A DNA stretch of 64,000 nt from contig NZ_CAHLAR010000006.1 in assembly GCF_903652925.1 (NCBI RefSeq), forward strand, positions 248,001-312,000, in the 5' to 3' direction. The notes under the pieces were generated by a model, which searched no databases, was not told where the DNA came from, and saw only the letters and a program-made list of their open reading frames with translations. Positions within the stretch are counted from its first letter, which is position 1. Every line of letters begins with the position of its first letter. The position numbers and the translations under genes are program-made. Below, piece after piece: positions 41,285 to 50,140 of the stretch. This stretch comes from Achromobacter anxifer. Its GTDB lineage: Bacteria > Pseudomonadota > Gammaproteobacteria > Burkholderiales > Burkholderiaceae_B.

Positions 41285-42811
41285 TCAGACCGGATCAGCG
41301 GCAAGCTTTTTCGCGGCGCGCATGCGACGCATGAGCTGCGGCAGGATCACCACCGCGGCCGCGCCTACCCACATCGCGATCGACACCGGGCTGGCAAACA
41401 AAACGGCCACATCGCCATCCGTCATCGACAGGGCCCGGCGCAGGTTCTGTTCCATCATGTTGCCCAACACCACGCCCAGCACCAGCGGCGCCATCGGCAC
41501 GCCGAACTTGCGCAGGAAGTAGCCCAGCGCACCGATGCCGGCAACCAGCAACAGATCGAAGGTGCCTGCGTTGATGGCATAGACGCCGATATAGCTGATG
41601 CACAGAATGCCGGGCACCATCAGCCAGCCAGGCACCGACAGCACCTTGGCGAAGAAGCGCACCAGCGGCACGTTCATGACGAACAGCAGCACGTTGGCCA
41701 CGAACAGCGAAGCAATCAGGCCCCACACCAGTTCAGGCTTGGTATCGAACAGCACCGGGCCAGGCGTGATGTTGTAGAGCGTCAGCGCGCCCATCATGAC
41801 TGCAGTGGTGCCCGAACCGGGCACGCCCAAGGTCAGCATGGGCACGAACGAGCCGATGGCCGACGCGGTGGCCGCGGCTTCCGGCGCAACCAGGCCGCGC
41901 ATGTCGCCCTTGCCGAACTTGGCTTCCGGATCCTTGGCCTCGATGATGCGTTTTTCCTGCGAGTACGCCACGGCGGCGGCCACGCTGGCGCCGGCGCCCG
42001 GCAGCACGCCGACGCCAAAGCCCACGAACGCGCTGCGCACCACGCTCCACCAGGTGTACGCCATTTCCTTCAGATTGAAGAGTTTGCGGCCGCTGGCCTT
42101 GACCTCGACGCTGTGTCCGGCCATCACCTTCTCCAGCATTTCCAGCATCTCGGCGACCGCAAACAGCGCAATCACGACCACCACGAAATCGATGCCATCG
42201 GCCAGGTGCACGGACTCGAACGTGTAGCGGTAGACGCCCGAATTCGCGTCCACGCCCACCACCGAAATCGACAGGCCTATCATCGCCGCCAGCACGCCCT
42301 TGATGGGCTGCTTGCCCAGCAGGCTGGTCAGGCAGCAGAACGCGAAAATCATCAGCACGAAGTATTCGGCGGGGCCGAAGGCAAGCGCCCATTTCGCCAA
42401 CAGGGGCGCAAGCAGGATGATGCCCACCACCGACACGATGGCGCCGAAGAAGGCGGACCACGCCGACAGCGACAGCGCCACGCTGGCCAGCCCCTGACGC
42501 GCCAGCGGATAGCCGTCCAGCGTCGTCATGATGGCGCTGGCCTCGCCCGGCACGTTCAGCAGGATCGCGGTGATCCGGCCGCCGTACTCGGCGCCCACGT
42601 ACACCGCGGCCAGCAGGATCAGCGCGGTCTCGGGCGGCAGGTTCATGGCAAAGGCGATCGGTATCAGCATCGCCACGCCGTTGACCGGCCCCAGCCCGGG
42701 CAGCACGCCCACCATGGTCCCGATGAACGAGCCGATCATCGCGACCAGCAGGTTCGTCAGGGTAAAGGCGACGCCGAAGCCGATCGCCAAATGATCAAGA
42801 ATGCCGCTCAT
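41285..42811 (-). CDS. tctA: Tripartite tricarboxylate transporter large permease TctA
   Basis: The product is a 508-residue membrane protein with about 12 helices. The ATG at 42811 overlaps the tctB stop (ATGA), while the frame opening at 43102 runs inside tctB. TctA signatures are GVLPGLGPVNGVAMLIPIAF near residues 38-57 and GVLPGAGASVAAAVAYSQEKR in the second half, each with the conserved PGxGxxxGxA-type loop. It imports citrate or a similar carboxylate using the TctC protein; the B. pertussis counterpart is BctA. Confidence 0.95.
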   Translation of the reverse strand: MSGILDHLAIGFGVAFTLTNLLVAMIGSFIGTMVGVLPGLGPVNGVAMLIPIAFAMNLPPETALILLAAVYVGAEYGGRITAILLNVPGEASAIMTTLDGYPLARQGLASVALSLSAWSAFFGAIVSVVGIILLAPLLAKWALAFGPAEYFVLMIFAFCCLTSLLGKQPIKGVLAAMIGLSISVVGVDANSGVYRYTFESVHLADGIDFVVVVIALFAVAEMLEMLEKVMAGHSVEVKASGRKLFNLKEMAYTWWSVVRSAFVGFGVGVLPGAGASVAAAVAYSQEKRIIEAKDPEAKFGKGDMRGLVAPEAAATASAIGSFVPMLTLGVPGSGTTAVMMGALTLYNITPGPVLFDTKPELVWGLIASLFVANVLLFVMNVPLVRFFAKVLSVPGWLMVPGILCISYIGVYAINAGTFDLLLVAGIGALGYFLRKFGVPMAPLVLGVVLGNMMEQNLRRALSMTDGDVAVLFASPVSIAMWVGAAAVVILPQLMRRMRAAKKLAADPV

Positions 42812-43245
42812 ATCAGCGTCTCCAGCAAACCGGCGGGCAGAACCACGTCCAGCACCTTGTCGAACAGCAGGAAGAACAACACGCTCATGACGACTCCGCC
42901 GATGGCGCACTTGACCCAGCCGCCGCCAAACAAGCGTCCGACGAATACCGTCATCAAGGTCGTGGCGATCACGAAACCCAGCCACTGGAACAGGAAGGCA
43001 TAGGCCACCGTGAACGCCATCATCAGCGCGATGCGGCCATTGGCTCCGGGCGGATTGGCCTCGACCTTGTGGCCGCCCTTGTAGACCAGCCACAGGCCGC
43101 AAAGGCCGATGATCAGCGCCAGCAGCAGCGGGAAGGCGCGCGGGCCCACCGGCTCATAGGCGAACGGAGCTTCGATGCCCCAACCCGCCACGGTCATGAA
43201 GGCAGCGAGCGCAAGCGCCCCCACTCCCAATATTCGATCGTTCAT
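42808..43245 (-). CDS. tctB: Tripartite tricarboxylate transporter small permease TctB
   Basis: The product is a 145-residue protein with four hydrophobic segments (ILGVGALALAAFMTVAGW, FPLLLALIIGLCGLWLVY, ALMMAFTVAYAFLFQWLGFVIATTL and CAIGGVVMSVLFFLLFDKVL), the TctB fold. The ATG at 43245 with GGAAA upstream is preferred to a GTG two codons earlier. It overlaps tctA by four bases. Confidence 0.92.
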   Translation of the reverse strand: MNDRILGVGALALAAFMTVAGWGIEAPFAYEPVGPRAFPLLLALIIGLCGLWLVYKGGHKVEANPPGANGRIALMMAFTVAYAFLFQWLGFVIATTLMTVFVGRLFGGGWVKCAIGGVVMSVLFFLLFDKVLDVVLPAGLLETLI

Positions 43246-43286
43246 GATCACATTTCCGTTGTAGTCGCATCGCGCGGCGCAGCCCT

Positions 43287-43318
43287 CCCCGGCCGCCGCG
43301 GCAAAGCCGGCGGCGGGG
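43287..43318 (-). other. Strong GC-rich hairpin between tctC and tctB
   Basis: The spacer bases 43287-43302 and 43306-43318 pair over 13 bp with two bulges. No U-tract follows. Such hairpins stabilise the upstream binding-protein message and lower expression of the permease genes. Confidence 0.5.
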
Positions 43319-43356
43319 AAGTCCTGCGGACGCGATAGGGAGAAACGCCTTGCGGC

Positions 43357-44355
43357 TTACTTCTTGACCAGGCCGAAGGTATCGGCGAGCTCGCCGTAGG
43401 CCTTGACCTGGCTCTTCACGTAGGCGTCCAGTTCAGGACCCGTCTTGTTGAAGGGGAACAGGCCTTGCTGCTGGCGCAGCTTGTCGAACTCGGGCGAGGC
43501 CGTTGCCTTGTTGAAGGCGTCGACCCAGAACTGGTAATCGCTGTCCGACACCTTGGGGCCGACGTAGAAGCCGCGGATGATGGGCCAGACGATGTCGTAG
43601 CCCTGTTCCTTGGCGGTGGGCACCGTGCCCAGCTTGCCCGGCAGGCGCTGGTCGTTGAACACGGCCAGCACGCGGATGGGGGCGCCGCCTTCCAGCATGG
43701 TGAAGGCTTCCGCCGCGTCACCCATGTAGGCCTGGATATGACCGCCGCGCAGCGCGGTCACGGCCTCGCCGCCACCTTCAAAGGCGACGAAGCGCATCTT
43801 CTTGAAATCCACGCCCGCGGCTTTGGCGGTCAGCGCGGCCTTCATCCAGTCCTGGCTGCCCACGGTGCCGCCGGCGCCCAGCACGATCTTGGTCGGATCC
43901 TGCTTGAAGGCGTCCATCAGGCTCTTCAGGTCGGTGTACGGGGAATCGTTGCGGACCACCGCCACGCCGTAGTCGGTGCCGATGGCGGCCAGCCAGCGCA
44001 CGTCGTTGACGTTGTACTTGCCGAACTTGCCCTGGGCCAGGTTCAGCAGCGAACCGCCCGAAAACGCCACGATGGTGCCCGGTTCGTTCGGGTGCTGGGC
44101 CACGATGTTGTTGTAGGCCACGGCGCCAATGCCGCCAGGCATGTAGACGATGCGCATGGCGGTCTTGAGGGCGCCGCTCTGCTTCAGGCCTTCGGTGGCC
44201 AGGCGGCAGGTCAGGTCGAAACCGCCACCGGGCTGGGCGGGCGCGATGCATTCCGGGCGGCGGGGCTCGTCGGCCGCGTGCGCGGCGCCCAGGGACAAGG
44301 TAATCGCGCCCAGCGCCGCGACGGCGGCCAGGCGCAGCTTCAGACTAGTCTGCAT
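43357..44355 (-). CDS. tctC: Tripartite tricarboxylate transporter binding protein TctC
   Basis: The product is a 332-residue periplasmic protein. The ATG at 44355 has GGAG eight bases upstream, better than the TTG at 44370. A signal peptide (MQTSLKLRLAAVAALGAITLSLGAAHA) precedes the mature start. Unlike the Bug proteins it has RRPECIAPAQPGGGFDLTCRLA, the citrate-TctC variant of the first ligand loop with a cysteine pair. It is first of tctCBA and follows the tctDE genes. Confidence 0.94.
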   Translation of the reverse strand: MQTSLKLRLAAVAALGAITLSLGAAHAADEPRRPECIAPAQPGGGFDLTCRLATEGLKQSGALKTAMRIVYMPGGIGAVAYNNIVAQHPNEPGTIVAFSGGSLLNLAQGKFGKYNVNDVRWLAAIGTDYGVAVVRNDSPYTDLKSLMDAFKQDPTKIVLGAGGTVGSQDWMKAALTAKAAGVDFKKMRFVAFEGGGEAVTALRGGHIQAYMGDAAEAFTMLEGGAPIRVLAVFNDQRLPGKLGTVPTAKEQGYDIVWPIIRGFYVGPKVSDSDYQFWVDAFNKATASPEFDKLRQQQGLFPFNKTGPELDAYVKSQVKAYGELADTFGLVKK

Positions 44356-44476
44356 TTTTTGCGTCTCCAAGGATTTATAGGTCTAGGTATGGCTGGAAGC
44401 CCAGTTCAGACGGCTCTTTCCGCTATGGCGGCCCCAGTGGACGCAACCGTACAAAAACGAAGCTTTCCAAAACCTT

Positions 44477-45961
44477 TCAAAACCGGCCGTTTTCGTGATG
44501 CGCCGCAGCATCCTCTCTGCTTTCCAGGGTAAACACCAGTGCGGCCCGCAAGCCCGGCAATGGCGCCCGGTTCTCCAGCACCAGGCGCGCGCCCAGGATT
44601 TCGGCGATGGTTCCCACGATGGCCAGTCCCAGACCGGCGCCGGGCTTGTTCTTGCCCGCGGCTCCGCGCCGGAAGCGGACGCAGGCGCGGGCAATGTCCT
44701 CGGCCGACATGCCCGGACCGCTGTCTTCGACCACCAGCCTGGCCTGTCCGCCTTCCGCCTGGATGCGCACGGTGACCTCCCCGGCGGGCGAGGTATAGCG
44801 GATGGCGTTGTCCACCAGGTTGCTGACCGCTTCCCGCAGCAACCATTCCGCTCCCTGGACCGTCACCGGCCGGATTTCGGCGTCCAGGCCTATGTCCAAC
44901 TGACGGGCGCGGGCGGTGGGCAGCAGGCTGCGGATGACCGCATCGGCCAGCTCGACCAGGTCCACCGGCTCCGGGGTGAATCCGCCTTCGGCCAGGGAGG
45001 CGTCTTTAGCGCGCGCCAGGGCGAGCATTTGGTTGGTGGTACGTACGGCCCTGTCCAGGCCCTCCTGCATCGCCAGAAGGGCTGTACGGACCTCCTGGGG
45101 GTCTGTTTCGCGCAGGGCATAGGCCGTCTGGGTCCGCAAAACCGACAAAGGCGTGCGCAATTGATGCGAGGCGTCGTCCAGGAACTGGCTCTGGACCCTC
45201 GCCTGGGCCGCAAAACGGGCCATGTGGAGGTTTACAGCCCCGACTAGGGGTAGGACCTCACCTGGCATCTCCGAAGCGCTCACGGGGCTTAAATCGTCCG
45301 CAGAACGCCCTTCCACTTCCTGTCGCAGCCTGGCCAAGGGACGCAAGGCCATGAAAACTCCCAGGATGATCACCAGGACGCTGATCAGGATCACCGCCAG
45401 GTCGCGTTCCACCGAGCGCACCAGCACCTGGTGCAGGAAGGCTTGGCGGGTATCCAGCCCTTCGGCAACCTGCACCACTACCCGTCCCCCTTTATTTGCG
45501 TACAGGGGCGGGTCCATGGGGCGCGCCAGCGCCGCCACCCTTACGGGCGTGCCCTGGTAGTCGGCGTAGAAAAACCGGGGTTCGCCGGAGACCAGCGGTT
45601 CGGCAGGCATGGGCAGGCCGGGACTGCCGATTTCCGCCAGCCCGTCCTCGGTGGCCACCCGGTAGAACACGCTGCCATTGGCCGTCAGCTCGAAAAATTC
45701 AAGCATCAGGTACGGCTGCTCCATGGCTAATCCACCGCTGGCTGTGGATATGTTGTGGTCGATCGCGCGCAGCGCTCCGGAGAGCGAACGGTCGTAGGCA
45801 ATGTCGACCTGGTTGCGCAGCTGGTGGTTCGACAGCCAGAGCGCGCCCATCATCACGAAGACCAAGGTCGGGATCAGCCACCAGAGCAACTGCGTTTTCA
45901 GGGTGCGATTGCGTTTTTTCGTCGCAAAAAATCCCTTTTTTTCCGCACTTCTAGTTGTCAA
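44477..45961 (-). CDS. tctE: Sensor histidine kinase TctE
   Basis: The product is about 494 residues. It has a membrane helix near residues 24-44, a periplasmic double-Cache-like sensor (2CSK_N type), a second helix near 188-208, HAMP-like linker, phosphoacceptor H267 (DDASHQLRTPLSVL) and an ATPase domain with NLVDNAIRYT, DSGPGM and GAGLGLAIV. There is no ATG at the front. The TTG at 45961, with GGAG seven bases upstream and inside the end of tctD, is the best start. Runs of A7, T6 and A6 follow directly, so the N-terminus is uncertain. Confidence 0.9.
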   Translation of the reverse strand: MTTRSAEKKGFFATKKRNRTLKTQLLWWLIPTLVFVMMGALWLSNHQLRNQVDIAYDRSLSGALRAIDHNISTASGGLAMEQPYLMLEFFELTANGSVFYRVATEDGLAEIGSPGLPMPAEPLVSGEPRFFYADYQGTPVRVAALARPMDPPLYANKGGRVVVQVAEGLDTRQAFLHQVLVRSVERDLAVILISVLVIILGVFMALRPLARLRQEVEGRSADDLSPVSASEMPGEVLPLVGAVNLHMARFAAQARVQSQFLDDASHQLRTPLSVLRTQTAYALRETDPQEVRTALLAMQEGLDRAVRTTNQMLALARAKDASLAEGGFTPEPVDLVELADAVIRSLLPTARARQLDIGLDAEIRPVTVQGAEWLLREAVSNLVDNAIRYTSPAGEVTVRIQAEGGQARLVVEDSGPGMSAEDIARACVRFRRGAAGKNKPGAGLGLAIVGTIAEILGARLVLENRAPLPGLRAALVFTLESREDAAAHHENGRF

Positions 45962-46628
45962 CAAGGTTCTCCAGGCAGTAGCCCATGCCGCGCATGGTCA
46001 CTATTTGCACACCTGTGTCCGCCAATTTTTTTCGCAGACGGTGCACCACGACCTCGATGGCTTCCAGGTTGATGTCGGCATCCTCGGTCAGGATGCGGTC
46101 CAGGATCTGCTGCTTGTTGATGGGTTCGCCGCTTTTCTGGATCAGTACCCGCAGAACCGAGTGTTCACGTGGGGATAACTGCAAGGGCTGTCCGCCAGCA
46201 GTGAATTTCTGGGAAGACGTCTCGAAAACCAGGTTTCCCAGCGTCAGCCGGGGGTGTTCGCGTCCGCGGCTGCGGCGAATGAGCGCAATCAGGCGCGCCT
46301 CCAACTCTTCCACAACAAACGGTTTCGGCAGGAAATCGTCCGCTCCCTGGTGCAGGGTGCCGATTTTTTCGGCCAGCGAATCGCGCGCGGTCAAGACCAG
46401 GACCGGCGTACGGTCGTCCCGCGCGCGAATCTTCGCGAGCAAAGCATGGCCATCCATGCCCGGAAGTCCCAGATCCAGGATGACCGCGTCGAACTCTTCC
46501 ATCGCCAGCCTTCTTTCGGCGACCAGTCCGTCATCAGCCCACTCAACGACGAAACCCGCATGTCTGGCCAGGCTTCTTGAAAGCCAGCGAGCAAGTTCAG
46601 CTTCGTCTTCTATCAAGAGGATGCGCAT
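45951..46628 (-). CDS. tctD: Two-component response regulator TctD
   Basis: The product is a 225-residue OmpR/PhoB-type regulator. The receiver domain starts MRILLIEDEAEL, with the phosphorylated aspartate D52 in VILDLGLPGMDG and the conserved lysine in DDFLPKPF. The C-terminal winged helix contains LSPREHSVLRVLIQKSGEPINKQQILDRI and VVVHRLRKKLADTGVQIVTMRGMGYCL. It is the first gene of tctDECBA and should activate the operon in response to tricarboxylates sensed by TctE. Confidence 0.95.
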   Translation of the reverse strand: MRILLIEDEAELARWLSRSLARHAGFVVEWADDGLVAERRLAMEEFDAVILDLGLPGMDGHALLAKIRARDDRTPVLVLTARDSLAEKIGTLHQGADDFLPKPFVVEELEARLIALIRRSRGREHPRLTLGNLVFETSSQKFTAGGQPLQLSPREHSVLRVLIQKSGEPINKQQILDRILTEDADINLEAIEVVVHRLRKKLADTGVQIVTMRGMGYCLENLVDN

Positions 46629-47117
46629 GGACGGAGTCCGGGGGGGGATGGCTGGGCGGAATGGGAGAGCATGTTTGGCTTTTCCTTTATTTCTCTTTAT
46701 ATAAAGACTAATGATTAATAAGGCCTGTGGATAACTACCTTAACCTTGAAAACCTCTTTTTTTTCATCAGCTTGCAGCCGTTTTTGGCTGTGCAAGAACT
46801 CTGTGTGGGAAAAAAGCTGAAGTTGGACAAGATTTTGGACCATGGCCAAAACCAGTGCTTGTTCAACTTGCCTCCACAAAATGTGCACAAGCCGTCGCCT
46901 TAGGAGTTATCCACAGGCCCTTTCTGCCGAGCCGCGGTCAAAAACGGCACTTTTACCCCGAAAAACGGCCTGATGCCTACCCGCTTTTTTGCCCTTCTGA
47001 AGGCCCTCAGAGGCTCTCCAAGGCGTTCGCGGAACTGGGGGTTCGAGGGGGGACGCGCCCGCTTTCTTGACTGGCAACTGAACAAAAAGTGAGCAGGTTC
47101 CGCCGTAGAATTCCGCC
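46629..47117. promoter_or_regulatory. 489-bp AT-rich intergenic region with two perfect DnaA boxes
   Basis: This divergent spacer between tctD and the ClC gene holds no gene. It contains an AT-rich stretch (46681-46720, with TTATATAA), perfect DnaA boxes at 46726-46734 (TGTGGATAA) and 46907-46915 (TTATCCACA), and a box-like TGTGCACAA near 46883. A T8 run lies at about 46753. Promoters for tctD and the channel gene must lie here. The layout resembles a small DnaA-binding locus. Confidence 0.55.
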
Positions 47118-48485
47118 ATGGCGACAGAAATCAGAATCAAGAAATCCGGGTGGGCAATCTGGCTGAGAAGCCGTTTGTTGGCCGACAATTTGCCGGCCAC
47201 CCTTTGCGCGGCGGCGCTGATGGGCTTGTTGGGGGCGCTGGCCACCGTAGTCTTCCGAGAAATGCTGGGCTGGACGCAAATGCTGCTCGGCGGCGAGGAC
47301 GCTCCGCACGGCATGGTGTCGCTGGCGCGGGGGCTAAGCCCCTGGCAGCGCTTCCTGATGCCGGCGATCGGGGGCGCCGTTGCCGGCGCCATCCTGCAGC
47401 TGGCCGCGACCTGGCTGCCCAAGCGCGGCGCGGCGGACTACATGGAGGCGATTTCCATCGGCCGCGGCGTCATCGGCTTTCGCCAGACGGTCGCTCGCAG
47501 CCTTTCGTCGATTTTTTCCATCGGATCCGGCGCCTCGATCGGCCGCGAAGGCCCCATGGTGCAGCTGGCGGCGATGCTGTCATCCCTGACGGGGCGCTAT
47601 CTGGTGTTGCCCCCCAGGCATTTGCGGCTGCTGGTCGCCTGCGGCGCCACGGCGGGGATCACGGCCGCCTATAACGCGCCCATTGCCGGCGCCCTGTTCA
47701 TTTCCGAGATCGTCTACGGCGTGATTGCTTCCGCCACGCTGGTGCCGTTGGTCGTATCGTCGGTCGTGGCGAACATAGTGACCAGGCAGATCCTGCATTA
47801 CGACGCGGTTTTTCATATGCCGCCATTCACCTTCGTGTCCGGCTGGGAAGTCATCAATTACCTGGGGCTGGGCGTCGTCGCCGGCCTGGCGGCGCCGCAA
47901 TTCCTGCGTTTTCTGGACACGGCGCGCGCCGCGTTCGGCCGCTTGCCAGCTCCGCTGTGGATCCGCATGGCCCTGGGCGGCCTGATCGTCGGCGCGTTAT
48001 CGGTGGTGAATCCCGAGGTCTGGGGCAACGGCTACAGCGTCGTGAACAGCATGCTGCACACCCAATGGGCCTGGCAGGCGGTGGCCGCCATCCTGCTTCT
48101 GAAGACGTTGGCCACCGCGGCCAGCGTGGGCTCGGGGGCGGTGGGCGGCGTTTTCACGCCGACCTTGTTCGTGGGGGCGGCGTTGGGCGCTTTGTATGGA
48201 ACCGGCCTGCAGGCTTTGTTTCCCGCGGGCGATTTGTCGGCGGTATCCAGCTATGCCGTGGTGGGAATGGGAGCCTTGCTGGCCGCCACCACCTATGCGC
48301 CGCTGATGTCCATCCTGATGATTTTCGAGATGACGCTCAGCTATGAAGTGATGCTGCCGCTGATGCTGGCCTGCATCACGGCCTATGTGATCGCGCATCG
48401 CATACGGCCGGATTCCGTTTACGCGAAATCTCTGGCCAGCAACCGTCGCGCGCAGCGCGTGATCGCCAGGGAACGCGAGGAATGA
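47118..48485 (+). CDS. ClC-family chloride channel or H+/Cl- antiporter (ClcB-like)
   Basis: The product is a 455-residue membrane protein. The selectivity loop GSGASIGREGPMVQ spans residues 136-149 with the gating glutamate E144, and the second loop GSGAVGGVFTPTLFVGAALG follows near 340. No C-terminal CBS domains are present. Length and sequence suit the ClcB branch, which moves chloride during acid stress. It is divergent from tctD across a DnaA-box-bearing spacer. Confidence 0.93.
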   Translation: MATEIRIKKSGWAIWLRSRLLADNLPATLCAAALMGLLGALATVVFREMLGWTQMLLGGEDAPHGMVSLARGLSPWQRFLMPAIGGAVAGAILQLAATWLPKRGAADYMEAISIGRGVIGFRQTVARSLSSIFSIGSGASIGREGPMVQLAAMLSSLTGRYLVLPPRHLRLLVACGATAGITAAYNAPIAGALFISEIVYGVIASATLVPLVVSSVVANIVTRQILHYDAVFHMPPFTFVSGWEVINYLGLGVVAGLAAPQFLRFLDTARAAFGRLPAPLWIRMALGGLIVGALSVVNPEVWGNGYSVVNSMLHTQWAWQAVAAILLLKTLATAASVGSGAVGGVFTPTLFVGAALGALYGTGLQALFPAGDLSAVSSYAVVGMGALLAATTYAPLMSILMIFEMTLSYEVMLPLMLACITAYVIAHRIRPDSVYAKSLASNRRAQRVIAREREE

Positions 48486-48531
48486 ACGAATCTTCTATTT
48501 ACGAGTAATTGCTCGTATTAAAGAAAATGAT

Positions 48532-48558
48532 AAAAAGCCCTTTATAAGAGGGATTTTT
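48532..48558. terminator. Bidirectional terminator between the ClC and GNAT genes
   Basis: Bases 48532-48541 pair with 48549-48558 with one mismatch; A5 flanks the left side and T6 the right, so both convergent genes can end here. The hairpin overlaps the last codons of the GNAT gene. A second dyad (TACGAG...CTCGTA, 48500-48517) lies just before it. Confidence 0.55.
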
Positions 48559-48994
48559 TCATGAAAACACGATGCAGCCCTATCTCCACGGCGCGATGAG
48601 TTTCGACATAGCCGTAGCGCTGATAGATCGCAATGTTCTCCGTCATTTTCTCCTGCGTGTACAGCCGGATGCAGGCATGGCCTGACCGTCGCGCCTCGCT
48701 TTCGGCGAACAGCATCAGATCGCGGCCATAGCCCTTGCCCTGGGCCTCTGGCGCCACCGCGACGTTGTCCAGCAGCATGCAGTCGGCTTCCGGAATCAAC
48801 ACCAGAACGCCCTGGACCGAGCCTTGCTCCAGCAGCACATGGACGACGCCCTCTGCGATGCGGGCGGAATAGTCGTCGCGCATGGGACCGGGCGTGGCGC
48901 CGATACGCGCGACATAGTGCCCATAAGCCTGGGCGACGATTCTTTCCACCTCGGGCAAGTCATCGGGCGTGGCGGGACGGATGTGGGGGCGCAT
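48542..48994 (-). CDS. GNAT-family N-acetyltransferase
   Basis: The product is 150 residues from the ATG at 48994 (MRPHIRPATPDDLPEVERIV), with AGGA upstream; the frame opens earlier at 49066. The acetyl-CoA binding loop is VAVAPEAQGKGYGRDLMLFAE and the C-terminal YQRYGYVETHR is typical of small-molecule acetyltransferases. The substrate is unknown. Confidence 0.88.
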   Translation of the reverse strand: MRPHIRPATPDDLPEVERIVAQAYGHYVARIGATPGPMRDDYSARIAEGVVHVLLEQGSVQGVLVLIPEADCMLLDNVAVAPEAQGKGYGRDLMLFAESEARRSGHACIRLYTQEKMTENIAIYQRYGYVETHRAVEIGLHRVFMKKSLL

Positions 48995-49179
48995 GCGGAA
49001 TCCTGAACGGGGCAGTGTCTGGGACGGAGGCGATTCCAGGAATATAGGGGCTGCTGGAGGCTCCAAGCTTGTTTTATTAATTAGTTATAAAATTTATAAC
49101 CAATAGTTCGTGTGTATACCCCGAAGATGATGTGCGATCACCGAAGAAGTGAAAGGAGTGATCCCGCAAAGGAGTGTCA

Positions 49180-49515
49180 ATGGCACCGAGTACGTCTTTT
49201 CCGGCTGATGGCGCGCCCGACAACCTCTGGACCGAGTACGCAAGGTTCCACGAGTCTTGTTCGAGAGTGCTGGACCGGATCGAATATCACAGGGATAGCG
49301 GCCTGGCCCTGTCGGAAAGCGAGCTTAGCGAATTGAGGACGATGATCCTCAATCTCAACGCGTTCGGCCGCCTGCTGCATGGCAAGCGGGGCAAGGAAAT
49401 GCGCATGTTGGCGCGGCGCGCGAATCTGGCGCTGGGCAATGCCAGCGATGAATCCCTGGTCGAAATCCAGGAAGGCGACGAAGCCGAGGACAATCCCGCT
49501 ACCGTGACGGGTTGA
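49180..49515 (+). CDS. Conserved-looking hypothetical protein, acidic, soluble
   Basis: I do not recognise this 111-residue protein. The ATG at 49180 has a strong AAAGGAG site; a GTG two codons upstream is less likely. It is helical and soluble, with a leucine-rich middle (LALSESELSELRTMILNLNAFGRLLHGKRGKEMRMLARRAN) and an acidic tail (EIQEGDEAEDN). It has no signal peptide or cysteine cluster. It stands alone, 25 bp from the convergent membrane-protein gene. Confidence 0.7.
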   Translation: MAPSTSFPADGAPDNLWTEYARFHESCSRVLDRIEYHRDSGLALSESELSELRTMILNLNAFGRLLHGKRGKEMRMLARRANLALGNASDESLVEIQEGDEAEDNPATVTG

Positions 49516-49540
49516 GCCCTGAGCCGCGGATCCGATCCCG

Positions 49541-50098
49541 TCAGGCGGGGCGCGCCAGCGAGAGCCTGCGCCCCACGGCACCCAAAGCCTTGAGCGTATA
49601 CAGCACGAGCAGGGAGCCCGTGACGTCTCCAGTCACCATGGCGACAAATCCGTCCGCCAGCGCCGCCCGTTCTCCCTGCAGAAAGAACCAGAGATGATGA
49701 ATGCTCGTATTCATCAAGGCGTAGACCACCGCGCAAACCAGCAGCCGCCAGGCCGTCAGATTCATCAGGTCCGGCCGCAGATGCAGCGCGCACCTGGCCC
49801 ACCGGTAGGCCAGATAGGGAGCGGCCGCGGCCATGATGCCGCCGGCCACCGATCGGAGCACGTCATCGGGAAAGTAGTAGAAGAAGCAAGCGATCCAGGA
49901 TCCGCCCAATAGGCCCAGCGCCGCTGGCAGGCCGAACAGCAGGGTGCATATCAGGCGCACGCCCGCTGGCAGATAGACCCAATTGATGCCGCGCACGAAT
50001 TCCAGGTTGGTGAACACCCATTCGTTGACCGCCAGACTCGCAAGAAACAGCGCCGCCGTTGCCAGAGCCCACTTACCCTGATCTAGAATGTTCCGCAT
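49541..50098 (-). CDS. MASE1-like small integral membrane protein
   Basis: The product is a 185-residue protein with five or so membrane helices. The segment NWVYLPAGVRLICTLLFGLPAALGLLGGSW recalls the start of MASE1 sensory domains, but no signalling output domain follows. It is divergent from a winged-helix gene with only 42 bp between the start codons, so the pair is probably functionally linked. The function is unknown. Confidence 0.7.
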   Translation of the reverse strand: MRNILDQGKWALATAALFLASLAVNEWVFTNLEFVRGINWVYLPAGVRLICTLLFGLPAALGLLGGSWIACFFYYFPDDVLRSVAGGIMAAAAPYLAYRWARCALHLRPDLMNLTAWRLLVCAVVYALMNTSIHHLWFFLQGERAALADGFVAMVTGDVTGSLLVLYTLKALGAVGRRLSLARPA

Positions 50099-50140
50099 GT
50101 CTCGAATTCCGCCGCTTATCGGTCGCCGCGCTCATTATCC

